Assembly (NCBI GenBank): GCA_942492115.1
Contig: CALODL010000012.1
Location: 62,001-126,000 of the forward strand
DNA length: 64,000 nt
Source: CALODL01 sp942492115
GTDB taxonomy: Bacteria; Planctomycetota; Phycisphaerae; UBA1845; CAIVHJ01
Reading direction: 5' to 3'
Notes under the pieces: model-generated
The model's database searches: none
What the model was told of the DNA's origin: nothing
Seen by the model: only the letters and a program-made list of their open reading frames with translations
Shown: positions 27,541-34,907 of the stretch, in pieces
Numbering within the stretch: the stretch's first letter is position 1
Layout of the letters: each line of letters opens with the position of its first letter
Program-made: the position numbers and the translations under genes

Positions 27541-27660
27541 CCCCGCAATTTTCGCCCATCTCCTGCCCCGTTACACCTCACACGATCCTGTCCAGGGCCA
27601 GTGCATGAGCGTAGCGCTGATATTTCGTGCGGGACGAGGAGCACACGCCGTCAGACACGA

Positions 27661-28656
27661 TCAGTTCTCTTTGTGGAGCTGGATGTTGATATCGTCCGGG
27701 AGTTGAACGAGTTCGATGCCCTCGGGCAGTCGTATCACGGGCGTCTTGGGGATACTCTCGCCCGGTTTGAGATTGCGTTCGATGTCCTCGCGCGTGATGC
27801 GAATGTACGCGTCGATATAACCGATCGGATCGCGCTCGATGTCCTCGATCTTATCGACCGGGCCACTGATGCGTAACTCGACTGTCACGAGGGCATCGTC
27901 CTGATCACTGAAATGGACGCGATTCTCCGTCAAATTGATTGCACTGTACATCACCCCAACAGGTACCGTCTTGATCGACACAGTCTTGGTACGGCGAAAG
28001 AGTCGCGCGGTAAACGTAACCTTCTGAGGCCGCACGGCGTGTGCGGAAAACGAACCAATGGTCAGCGGCACCGCAATGTCGTGACGACTGGTCTCCCCCT
28101 CGATGACGTTTGCGAGCATGGACTCGACGCCAATCGTAATGACGCGTTCCGCAGGCGGTAGCGCATCGAACTGCTGCTGTGGTACGGTCGCAACGACGAC
28201 ATCTGGAACCAGTTCGAATGAGGTCAATTCGAGATCACCGGCATCGATCTCCAGCCGTACATCGCGGCTTACGAAACGATCGACTGCGATGCTGACTGTG
28301 GGCGGCGTAGCCTTAACGACCGCCAGACCGTCGGGAAACCGATCCATGTGCTTGCGCAGTTCTTCGACAAGATCCAATTGGTACTTGCCGGAGTCTCTTT
28401 CGGCGATCTCGATGCGCGGCCGCAGCGTATCCTTGATCTCACGAAATTCGCTGATCGCGCGGTTGGGCCCGCGGAACTCCAGCTCCACCGGCCCACGGCT
28501 GGCTTCATCGACCGTGATTTTCATGGAATCCACGACGGCCGGACGAATATCGATCGGCATCTGGACCTGGACTGAGCGCGTCACACTCTGATCGGCGGCA
28601 AACCACACGAGTATGGTCATGCCGACGGTCATGGCCCAGAATCGTATCAGACTCAC
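27661..28656 (-). CDS. cdaR: YbbR-domain protein CdaR, cyclic di-AMP synthase regulator
   Basis: The 331-residue protein has one N-terminal membrane helix (about 7-22) and a series of beta-rich YbbR-like repeats exposed outside the cytoplasm. Conserved short stretches are V-E-L-E-F-R-G-P-N and I-T-I-G-V-E. CdaR proteins bind and modulate the membrane diadenylate cyclase CdaA. The gene starts 12 bp after the cdaA stop on the same strand, the usual cdaA-cdaR order. The usual third gene glmM does not follow. It converges with the metalloprotease gene, with a 120-bp gap. Confidence 0.83.
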   Translation of the reverse strand: MSLIRFWAMTVGMTILVWFAADQSVTRSVQVQMPIDIRPAVVDSMKITVDEASRGPVELEFRGPNRAISEFREIKDTLRPRIEIAERDSGKYQLDLVEELRKHMDRFPDGLAVVKATPPTVSIAVDRFVSRDVRLEIDAGDLELTSFELVPDVVVATVPQQQFDALPPAERVITIGVESMLANVIEGETSRHDIAVPLTIGSFSAHAVRPQKVTFTARLFRRTKTVSIKTVPVGVMYSAINLTENRVHFSDQDDALVTVELRISGPVDKIEDIERDPIGYIDAYIRITREDIERNLKPGESIPKTPVIRLPEGIELVQLPDDINIQLHKEN

Positions 28657-28668
28657 GATGCACTCCCC

Positions 28669-29529
28669 TCAGGCCGCGAACTTCCCATGTTCTTCAGTAT
28701 CAGTCGTCGGCTCATCGGCCGGAATATCCTGGCCCGCCAGCAAAGCAAACATCATGCGACGCAGCTGTTGCGGCGACAGCGGGCGATAGAGCTTGGCGCG
28801 ATGGGCCAGGCTGATGGTCCCCGTCTCTTCGCTCACCACAACGACCACGACGTCGGATTCGTTGCTCAAGCCGAGTGCCGCACGGTGGCGACTGCCAAGA
28901 CTACGGTCAAGCTCTTCTGAGTCAGCAAGAGGGAATTGGCAACCGGCCGCAGCAATCACGCCCTGGCGGATGATCACGCCCATGTCATGCAGCGCAGAAC
29001 CTGGCCAGAAAATTGTATTGAGTAACTCAGTTGAGATTTTGGCTTCGAGAGCGACTCCGGAATCAATGATCGCGCTCAATCCGGTGACGCGTTCGATAGC
29101 AATCAGGGCGCCGATACGTTTCTTGGACAGGTGGGCGATCGAAGTTACGACCGCATCGATAACATCATCTGATTTCTTGAACAACGTCGAAAACCATGAT
29201 CGTTCGCCAATGCGCATGAACGCACGACGCAACTCAGGTTGAAAGACGACAAGCACCAGAAGGAAAACGGCTCCGACGAAGTACTGAAACAGGAATTCGA
29301 TCCGCTCCCAATGGAACTCCTGAGCCAGACGCCGAACGATGACGAACGCGATAAGAATGACCAGGCCGATGCCCTGCATCAGCCGCGCACCGCGCGTGCC
29401 GCGCAGAAAGCGCATCGCGGAATACACGACCACCCCGATCAGCAACAGTTCAATAAGAATGACCCAGGGGTCGTAGGCTTCGGAGAATAAGCGATTCAAG
29501 TAATCGCGGAGTGCGTCAAATCCAATCAC
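28669..29529 (-). CDS. cdaA: Membrane diadenylate cyclase CdaA, with DGA motif changed to DMG
   Basis: Three N-terminal membrane helices (W-V-I-L-I-E-L-L-L-I-G-V-V-V-Y and following) precede a DisA_N/DAC domain. The GTG at 29529 gives 286 residues and an N-terminus like other CdaA proteins; an open upstream extension to 29607 would overlap the promoter. DAC domains make cyclic di-AMP from two ATP and carry D-G-A and R-H-R motifs. Here G-S-R-H-R is intact, but the first motif reads L-H-D-M-G-V-I-I (Asp182-Met183-Gly184). The aspartate that binds metal is kept. Activity is therefore plausible but not certain. It is followed by cdaR. Confidence 0.85.
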   Translation of the reverse strand: MIGFDALRDYLNRLFSEAYDPWVILIELLLIGVVVYSAMRFLRGTRGARLMQGIGLVILIAFVIVRRLAQEFHWERIEFLFQYFVGAVFLLVLVVFQPELRRAFMRIGERSWFSTLFKKSDDVIDAVVTSIAHLSKKRIGALIAIERVTGLSAIIDSGVALEAKISTELLNTIFWPGSALHDMGVIIRQGVIAAAGCQFPLADSEELDRSLGSRHRAALGLSNESDVVVVVVSEETGTISLAHRAKLYRPLSPQQLRRMMFALLAGQDIPADEPTTDTEEHGKFAA

Positions 29530-29563
29530 GAGCCACCCGGTCCAGGCAGGAATTACCGCCTTG

Positions 29564-29569
29564 ATTATA
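29564..29569 (-). promoter_or_regulatory. -10 box (TATAAT) upstream of cdaA
   Basis: A consensus TATAAT on the minus strand lies 34 nt before the preferred GTG start at 29529. A weak -35 (TTGTAG) lies 19 nt further upstream. It supports the shorter cdaA start. Confidence 0.45.
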
Positions 29570-29858
29570 TGCGTTGAGTGCGGCGTCGCTACAAGCGGGG
29601 AGCCCACACCGGCCGTGGCGCCGCATCAGCCCACGACTGCAACAATAGTACTGTATCGACCGGCCGCTGCCGCTCACGCCACGGGTTGACGGCGGCGCCC
29701 GCAGCGACCACGCTCCGACTCCAGCCCGCGTATCGCCCGGCGGCGAGGATTCCCCGCGCTCCCACATGTCGTGCCGAGCGGTCCGCGATACCACCACCGC
29801 TAGTGTCCCCCAAAGGTTCTGTGCGCATAGGACTTCCGGTCTCTTTTTTTTGAATTGA

Positions 29859-29889
29859 GGGTTGCGATGGTGGTTCCAGGTGGTATACT
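29859..29889 (+). promoter_or_regulatory. mraZ promoter with 10-bp-spaced putative MraZ operator repeats
   Basis: The promoter is TTGCGA (29862-29867), a 16-nt spacer and TATACT (29884-29889). Between and over these elements GGTGGT occurs at 29869-29874 and again at 29879-29884. A related GGGTTG lies at 29859-29864, giving a strict 10-bp period. Known MraZ boxes are TGGG-type pentamers repeated every 10 bp upstream of mraZ. The placement fits autoregulation; the exact motif differs slightly. Confidence 0.5.
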
Positions 29890-29901
29890 TTCCCTCGTTG
29901 T

Positions 29902-29919
29902 CCCACTCAGTGGGTTTTT
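29902..29919 (+). terminator. Small hairpin plus T-run in the mraZ leader
   Basis: CCCAC-TCA-GTGGG (29902-29914) is followed by five T residues (29915-29919), just after the predicted transcription start. The stem is short, so it may be an attenuator or simply chance. Confidence 0.25.
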
Positions 29920-29946
29920 GGACTCTCGCCGACACCAAAAGATTGC

Positions 29947-30432
29947 ATGATATTCACTAATGCTTTCGATCGCACCATCGACGCCAAGAGCCGCATCCAG
30001 GTCCCCACGCAGGTGCGGGACAACATGCAGTCAGGGCAACCGAGTGTCCTCTATCTCGTCCCCGGCTCTCGCCAGGGCACATTGTCGCTCTTTCTTACAG
30101 AGCAGTTCGAGTCCATGGCTGCCCATATGGACACCCAACCGATTCCCGACGAAGACCGGCTCACGTATCAACAAGTCTTCTACTCCATGGCCTGCCGTCT
30201 CGAAATGGACAAGCAGGGTCGGGTTGTTCTTCCCGACCGGCTGCTCCGTTCGGCGGGAATCGGACCCGATGTGGTACTCACTGGCGCGGGAAACCACCTC
30301 GACCTGTGGAACAAAGCTGATTACGAGGCGTTCATCAGCGAGAACTTGAGTCAGTGGCAGAGTGTACAACGCCAAGCTCGCGCAGCGAGTGTGAAGAACA
30401 CCCAGAGCTCCGCACCAGGATCTAACAATTAA
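29947..30432 (+). CDS. mraZ: Transcriptional regulator MraZ
   Basis: The 161-residue protein contains two MraZ/SpoVT-AbrB-like domains. The first is F-D-R-T-I-D-A-K-S-R-I-Q-V-P near the N-terminus. The second is C-R-L-E-M-D-K-Q-G-R-V-V-L-P at about residue 83, with the repeated D-x(2)-R pattern that contacts DNA. MraZ proteins bind 10-bp-spaced repeats in their own promoter and usually head the dcw cluster, as here. The rsmH gene follows after 256-277 bp, a longer gap than usual. Confidence 0.95.
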   Translation: MIFTNAFDRTIDAKSRIQVPTQVRDNMQSGQPSVLYLVPGSRQGTLSLFLTEQFESMAAHMDTQPIPDEDRLTYQQVFYSMACRLEMDKQGRVVLPDRLLRSAGIGPDVVLTGAGNHLDLWNKADYEAFISENLSQWQSVQRQARAASVKNTQSSAPGSNN

Positions 30433-30435
30433 ACA

Positions 30436-30510
30436 CCTCGACGGACGTCGAGGCAACCGCGAATCAGTACGGTCCGGTATTTGGAAGCGAACGGAATCGC
30501 CGACCGGACC
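30436..30510 (+). other. Two perfect stem-loops after mraZ
   Basis: CCTCGAC-GGAC-GTCGAGG (30436-30453) begins 4 nt after the mraZ stop. GGTCCGGT pairs with ACCGGACC at 30471-30478 / 30503-30510. Neither has a U-run. They may mark an RNA processing or pausing site that lowers expression of downstream dcw genes, which is inference. Confidence 0.4.
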
Positions 30511-30709
30511 AGCGGCAGATGGTTTTCGAAGCAAACAATGCCTCAGTGCGTTGCGGGCGGCATCGGAATCACTGACCGCGGGGTGTGCTGTCGCCAAGGA
30601 TGTGCGACAAGGCCCCCCGAATTTCTTTAGCGGGCAGTCACTGAAACGTCTGAGACAAGGATGTCCCATGCGTTGATCGGAGGCCCTCATCGCTTCGGAT
30701 CATATCCCA

Positions 30710-31600
30710 GTGTTGACCCGCGAGATCGTGGAGCATCTCGCTCCCCCACCAGGCGGCACGGTCGTCGATTTGACCGTCGGGCTTGGCGGACATGCCGCGC
30801 TCTTGCTGGAACATATTGGTCCACAAGGACGATTGGTCGGTTTCGATGTCGACGCTGGCACACTGGAACTGGCCCGTGAGCGACTTTCAGGGTTCGCCAA
30901 CGTGCAGTTGGTGCACTCGAATTTCAAACGACTCTCCGAGGTCCTGGAGGAGCTGGGCATCGCGGAGGTGGATGCGGTCATCGCCGATCTGGGCGTCAGC
31001 AGCGCCCAGCTCGATGACGCGGAACGTGGATTGTCTTTCAATCATGACGGCCCCCTTGATATGCGTTTGAATCGCGAATCGACCACGACTGCCGCAGACC
31101 TGGTCAACCGCCTGTCGGAGACCGAACTGGCCGACCTCATCTATAACAATGGTCAAGAGCGGATGAGTCGACGAATCGCCCGAGCTATTCACGCGGCGCG
31201 TCGAGATGCACGCATCACGAGGACAAGCCAGCTTGCCGATATCGTATGTAGAGCCATGGGCGTCAATCCCAACAGCCGGCGCAGCAAAATCCACCCGGCG
31301 ACGCGGACCTTCATGGCTTTGCGCATCGCAACGAATAGCGAATTCGAGGTGCTCAACGATATGCTCCTGACACTGCCCCATGCGTTGCGAACGGGCGGCC
31401 GGGCAGCGGTCATCAGCTTCCACAGCCTCGAAGATGGCATGTGCAAACGATGCTTCCGAGCGCTGGCCGCCGAAGGGGTGATCAGCCTGGTCAACAAACG
31501 CCCCATCACGGCCACGCAGGAAGAGCGAGAAAAAAACCCAAGAGCCCGCAGTGCCAAGCTGCGAGTCGTCGAAAAAAGAGATCATGTAGCTTGCGCGTGA
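30710..31600 (+). CDS. rsmH: 16S rRNA (cytosine(1402)-N(4))-methyltransferase RsmH (MraW)
   Basis: The SAM-binding motif V-V-D-L-T-V-G-L-G-G-H lies near residue 20. D-A-V-I-A-D-L-G-V-S-S-A-Q-L-D follows, and A-V-I-S-F-H-S-L-E-D near residue 235. RsmH methylates C1402 in the ribosomal P site. The first standard start in frame is GTG 30710. However, the conserved N-terminal H-I-P-V-L of the family is encoded partly upstream (30701-30709). The only good ribosome site, GGAGG (30679-30683), points to a codon near 30689, which reads ATC. The real start is thus uncertain. A stop at 30674-30676 bounds the frame. Confidence 0.92.
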   Translation: MLTREIVEHLAPPPGGTVVDLTVGLGGHAALLLEHIGPQGRLVGFDVDAGTLELARERLSGFANVQLVHSNFKRLSEVLEELGIAEVDAVIADLGVSSAQLDDAERGLSFNHDGPLDMRLNRESTTTAADLVNRLSETELADLIYNNGQERMSRRIARAIHAARRDARITRTSQLADIVCRAMGVNPNSRRSKIHPATRTFMALRIATNSEFEVLNDMLLTLPHALRTGGRAAVISFHSLEDGMCKRCFRALAAEGVISLVNKRPITATQEEREKNPRARSAKLRVVEKRDHVACA

Positions 31601-31660
31601 ACCTGGCACCGGACGCCAGGCCCCAAATCGTGTGAGTCGCCTCAGAGAAGGAGCTCCGGC

Positions 31661-32539
31661 GTGACTCAGGAAACCAAACTTGGTCTGGTTATTGGTGGTG
31701 TGTTCATTTCGTGCTTTGCCTTCATCCTGTCCAGTGCAGAGGACGGGCATGTTGCACAGCAGCAGCTGAGTGCCCTGGCTCGAACCGGCGGTATTCCCGC
31801 CGAGCGCATCGCCCATACAGCCAACGGCCGCTTGCAGCTGAACGGTGCGCCGATGCCGCTCAATCAGCACGCGTTGGCAACGAGCCAGCAAACGGCACAC
31901 AGCGACTCAACCGATGATCGGTTTGACGTGACGTCCCCTCCACCTCTCGGCCAGACGGTGGTCGCTTCGGGACACGTACAAACCGTTTCGCCGCCGCGTC
32001 AGGCCTCCGCTTCCGACACCTCTCCCTCATCACCGGAGACTGACGCGATTATCAATCTCCCACTGCATGAATCGAATGCTGCAGTGGTTCGCAATAAGCT
32101 GTCCAAACTGACGCAGGAGGTCAACGACCTCGTCGAGGCGCCTGCCCAGGTCGCCCCGGAGCACACCGGCCAGCCCGTTCTGATCTACGTCGTGGTCAAG
32201 GGTGATACGCTTACCCGTATCGCCCGGAAAAACTACAAAAGCAATGCCCGCAAATACACCAAGCGTATCTATGAGGCCAACCGGCACATCCTCAAGAGTC
32301 CGGACGCGGTGCGACCAGGCCAGGAACTGATCATACCGCTCGATGACGTCTCTGCCCCCGTCGATCTGCCGGACACGCGTGAATACCAAGTCCGTAAGAA
32401 CGATCGCTATGCTACGATCGCGCGCCGCATGCTGGGTGACTCCAAACGCTGGCGTGAGATCTTCGAACTCAATCGCGACCAGTTTCCCGATCCGCACCGC
32501 ATACGAATCGGCGCGATGATCAAGTTGCCATCCTCCTGA
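31661..32539 (+). CDS. Membrane-anchored protein with two LysM domains
   Basis: Translation starts at GTG 31661 with AAGGAG 8 nt upstream. The 292-residue protein has one N-terminal membrane helix (about 7-24) and a Ser/Thr/Pro/Gln-rich linker. Two C-terminal LysM modules follow. LysM1 is at about 172-222, containing V-K-G-D-T-L-T-R-I-A. LysM2 is at about 238-292, containing R-K-N-D-R-Y-A-T-I-A. LysM binds the glycan of peptidoglycan, so it probably links the inner membrane to septal wall. It sits between rsmH and ftsL, where most dcw clusters have no gene. Confidence 0.85.
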   Translation: MTQETKLGLVIGGVFISCFAFILSSAEDGHVAQQQLSALARTGGIPAERIAHTANGRLQLNGAPMPLNQHALATSQQTAHSDSTDDRFDVTSPPPLGQTVVASGHVQTVSPPRQASASDTSPSSPETDAIINLPLHESNAAVVRNKLSKLTQEVNDLVEAPAQVAPEHTGQPVLIYVVVKGDTLTRIARKNYKSNARKYTKRIYEANRHILKSPDAVRPGQELIIPLDDVSAPVDLPDTREYQVRKNDRYATIARRMLGDSKRWREIFELNRDQFPDPHRIRIGAMIKLPSS

Positions 32540-32617
32540 CGCCGGGTCCCCCATCGTCAGCGTGATTGCAACCGCAGCGTGAACGGCGGCAACGCCGCCA
32601 CTTCGAGGAGTTCGCCG

Positions 32618-32896
32618 ATGGTTCTGACCTTGCGCATCACTGTCTTGTTGCTGGTTCTCGGCGGGTTGGCCATCGCCGTGGCCGGCATGCGGGTCGAGCA
32701 AACCCGCACGATGGCACGGATCCAGCACCTCCGCCAACGTCAAACGGAGCTGCGCGAACAGATCGATACCAATCAGGTGCGTCTCGCGCGCTTGCGGTCC
32801 CCCGACCGCCTCGAGCGACGCATCGGCGAGTTCGAACTGCACGTGATGCCTCCGACTGAACGACCGATCGAGCACGCAACGGAGAGCCTGCCATGA
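32618..32896 (+). CDS. ftsL: FtsL-like cell division protein
   Basis: The ATG at 32618 has GAGGAG 7 nt upstream and gives 92 residues. An upstream GTG (32579) lacks such a site. The protein is a bitopic membrane protein: short cytoplasmic tail, one helix at about 5-22, then a heptad-like coiled coil rich in Arg, Gln and Leu (Q-H-L-R-Q-R-Q-T-E-L-R-E-Q). This topology and the place between rsmH and ftsI identify FtsL. FtsL activates FtsWI with FtsB and FtsQ. Sequence identity to FtsL is always low, so position carries much weight. Its end overlaps the ftsI start by 4 nt. Confidence 0.72.
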   Translation: MVLTLRITVLLLVLGGLAIAVAGMRVEQTRTMARIQHLRQRQTELREQIDTNQVRLARLRSPDRLERRIGEFELHVMPPTERPIEHATESLP

Positions 32897-34698
32897 ACAC
32901 GTCCCAAGTCGGACGCTCGATCACTCATTGGGCCACGGCCAGCACTGTGTTCATGGTCACTTGCCTGGGAGTCCTTGCGTGCCGTCTGGTCTATATCGAT
33001 ACGACCGACGGTCGCAAACTGCTGGCCCATCGTGAGCGTCAACAGTCCCGGACCATGGTCCTGCCGGCCCGCCGCGGCTTGATCGTCGACAGACAGGGCT
33101 GCATCCTCGCCGGCAGCATGCAGTGCCCCAGCGTATTTGCGGACTCGACCATCATCACAGATCCTGAAGAAACTGCCAAAATGGTCAGTGCCGTGCTCGG
33201 AATTCCGGTCGAGGTCATTCTCGATCAGATCGTTCAGGGGCAAGAGAAAAACAATCGTTTCGTGGTATTGGCTCGACGCATCCTGCCGGTCGAAGAAGAG
33301 GCACTGCGTGCTTATCACCGTGACAACAAACTGCGCGGCATCGGCCTGTTCGATGAGCCACGACGCGTCTACCCCAATGGACGACTGCTTGCCCAGGTGC
33401 TCGGCTTCGTCGGGCGCGACAACGAGGGGCTGGAAGGCCTCGAACGTTTTTATGACGATACGCTCACGGGTACCGCCGGTCGGCGGTCGGTCAAGTGTGC
33501 GAACAATCGCCAGGCCATCTGGTCTTCTGGCGAGGATATCAAGGAGCCCGAACAGGGCTTTCATGTCGTTCTGACCATCGACTTGATCATCCAGGAAATG
33601 CTCGAGCAACGCGTGGCCGATGTCCTCGAGGATTTCGAAGCTGAAAGCGCGGTCGGGATCATCATCGATCCACGAAGCGGCGACATCCTGGCCATGACGT
33701 CCCAACCGACATTCGATCCCAACAGATTCAGCTCGTCGAACGCCGAACTGTACCGCAACCGCTGCCTCACCGACCCAGTGGAGCCAGGTAGCGTGTTCAA
33801 GCCATTCATCGTCGCAGCTGCGCTGTCCGAAGGGGTGGCCACCCCCCAAGAGGAAATCGACTGCGGCGAGGGGTATTACTACTTCGGGAAGCGGCGAATC
33901 CGTGACACGCACCCCAATGGGGTGATCACCGTCGAGCAGATTCTGGTCAAGAGCAGCAATATTGGCATGGGCAAGCTGGCCGATCGGCTAGGCAACACCC
34001 ATCTACACGACTACGTGTGCAGATTCGGATTTGGCCGACAGACCCACGTCGATCTGCCGGCCGAAAACGGTGGAATCCTCAATGGCCTGTCGCGCTGGAG
34101 TGGTTACTCGACGCAGTCGGTGGCCATCGGCCAGGAACTTGCCGTAACACCCATCCAGCTGGTTAGTGCATTTGGAGCACTGGTCAACGGCGGGACCTTG
34201 TACCGCCCCCGCGTAGTCTCGCGAATCATTGACCCGGAATCCCTGGTTCACTATGAACAACCCCCGACCGTCGTGAGGCAGGTGCTCGATCCGGACATCG
34301 CTCGCACCGTGGCCCAGCGCATGATGGTCCGTGTGGTCGACGAGAGTCATCACGACATTCACTCTCGCAGCTATTCGATCCTCGGCAAAACGGGCACCGC
34401 CCAAGTCCCCCGGACGGATGGCCGTGGATACGAGCCCGACGCGTACCTCTCATCATTCATTGGCGCGGCTCCTGCGGCACAGCCGCGCCTGGCCGTGGTT
34501 GTCATGGTTCGCAAACCAAAGGTCAGCAAGGGGTATTATGGCGGACTCGTCGCAGGTCCGGTGGTGCGGGACGTGTTGGAGTCTGCCCTGTCCTACCTCA
34601 ACGTCCCCCCCGACAAGCCGACGTCCATGCACGTCGCGACTCCGCAAAACGTCGAGTCGGGATATGCCGGGCTGGGGCCTGCAGACAGCGCGCCGTAG
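32893..34698 (+). CDS. ftsI: Septal peptidoglycan transpeptidase FtsI (class B penicillin-binding protein)
   Basis: The 601-residue protein has one N-terminal membrane anchor (about 14-30). A PBP dimerisation/pedestal domain follows, starting R-R-G-L-I-V-D-R-Q-G. The transpeptidase domain has all three motifs: S-V-F-K (Ser about residue 300), S-S-N (about 354) and K-T-G-T-A (about 498). It cross-links septal peptidoglycan together with FtsW. It overlaps ftsL by 4 nt (ATGA). No PASTA domain is present. An intrinsic terminator follows directly. Confidence 0.94.
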   Translation: MNTSQVGRSITHWATASTVFMVTCLGVLACRLVYIDTTDGRKLLAHRERQQSRTMVLPARRGLIVDRQGCILAGSMQCPSVFADSTIITDPEETAKMVSAVLGIPVEVILDQIVQGQEKNNRFVVLARRILPVEEEALRAYHRDNKLRGIGLFDEPRRVYPNGRLLAQVLGFVGRDNEGLEGLERFYDDTLTGTAGRRSVKCANNRQAIWSSGEDIKEPEQGFHVVLTIDLIIQEMLEQRVADVLEDFEAESAVGIIIDPRSGDILAMTSQPTFDPNRFSSSNAELYRNRCLTDPVEPGSVFKPFIVAAALSEGVATPQEEIDCGEGYYYFGKRRIRDTHPNGVITVEQILVKSSNIGMGKLADRLGNTHLHDYVCRFGFGRQTHVDLPAENGGILNGLSRWSGYSTQSVAIGQELAVTPIQLVSAFGALVNGGTLYRPRVVSRIIDPESLVHYEQPPTVVRQVLDPDIARTVAQRMMVRVVDESHHDIHSRSYSILGKTGTAQVPRTDGRGYEPDAYLSSFIGAAPAAQPRLAVVVMVRKPKVSKGYYGGLVAGPVVRDVLESALSYLNVPPDKPTSMHVATPQNVESGYAGLGPADSAP

Positions 34699-34715
34699 GT
34701 ACATGATCCCAGTGG

Positions 34716-34772
34716 TGTGGCCCGGGGAGAGCGCAGCGTGCGTGGCGTGGCGGCCCCGGGTCACATTTTTTT
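34716..34772 (+). terminator. Intrinsic terminator after ftsI
   Basis: The arms TGTGGCCCGGGG (34716-34727) and CCCCGGGTCACA (34754-34765) pair over 12 bp with one G-U. The loop is 26 nt, and seven T residues follow (34766-34772). It ends the mraZ-ftsI unit and separates it from murE. Confidence 0.8.
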
Positions 34773-34868
34773 CGTTCAACACCGCCCGTCGCATTTTGTC
34801 AACACCCTCTCCGCGCCCACCCGGAACCTGTTGAGCAAACCGGCGCCGGCCTGACGGTCTCCCGGTCG

Positions 34869-34896
34869 TTGCAGGCCTCGTTCCATGGAGTAGAAT
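34869..34896 (+). promoter_or_regulatory. murE promoter (TTGCAG-N16-TAGAAT)
   Basis: TTGCAG (34869-34874) and TAGAAT (34891-34896) are spaced by 16 nt. The -10 box ends 11 nt before the murE ATG and there is no strong Shine-Dalgarno sequence, so the mRNA would be nearly leaderless. It restarts transcription after the ftsI terminator. Confidence 0.55.
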
Positions 34897-34907
34897 CGCT
34901 CCGTAAC

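Larger units (their letters stand above)
29530..29946. other. 417-bp divergent region between cdaA and mraZ
   Basis: The gap contains the cdaA -10 box, an eight-T run (29844-29851) behind a weak hairpin, the mraZ promoter with putative MraZ boxes, and a small hairpin in the mraZ leader. No gene is evident in the remaining sequence. Confidence 0.6.

Noticed and set aside
29844..29851. Eight-T run as a strong intrinsic terminator
   Set aside because: The preceding hairpin is short with G-U pairs and 8 nt away, and no gene ends upstream on that strand.
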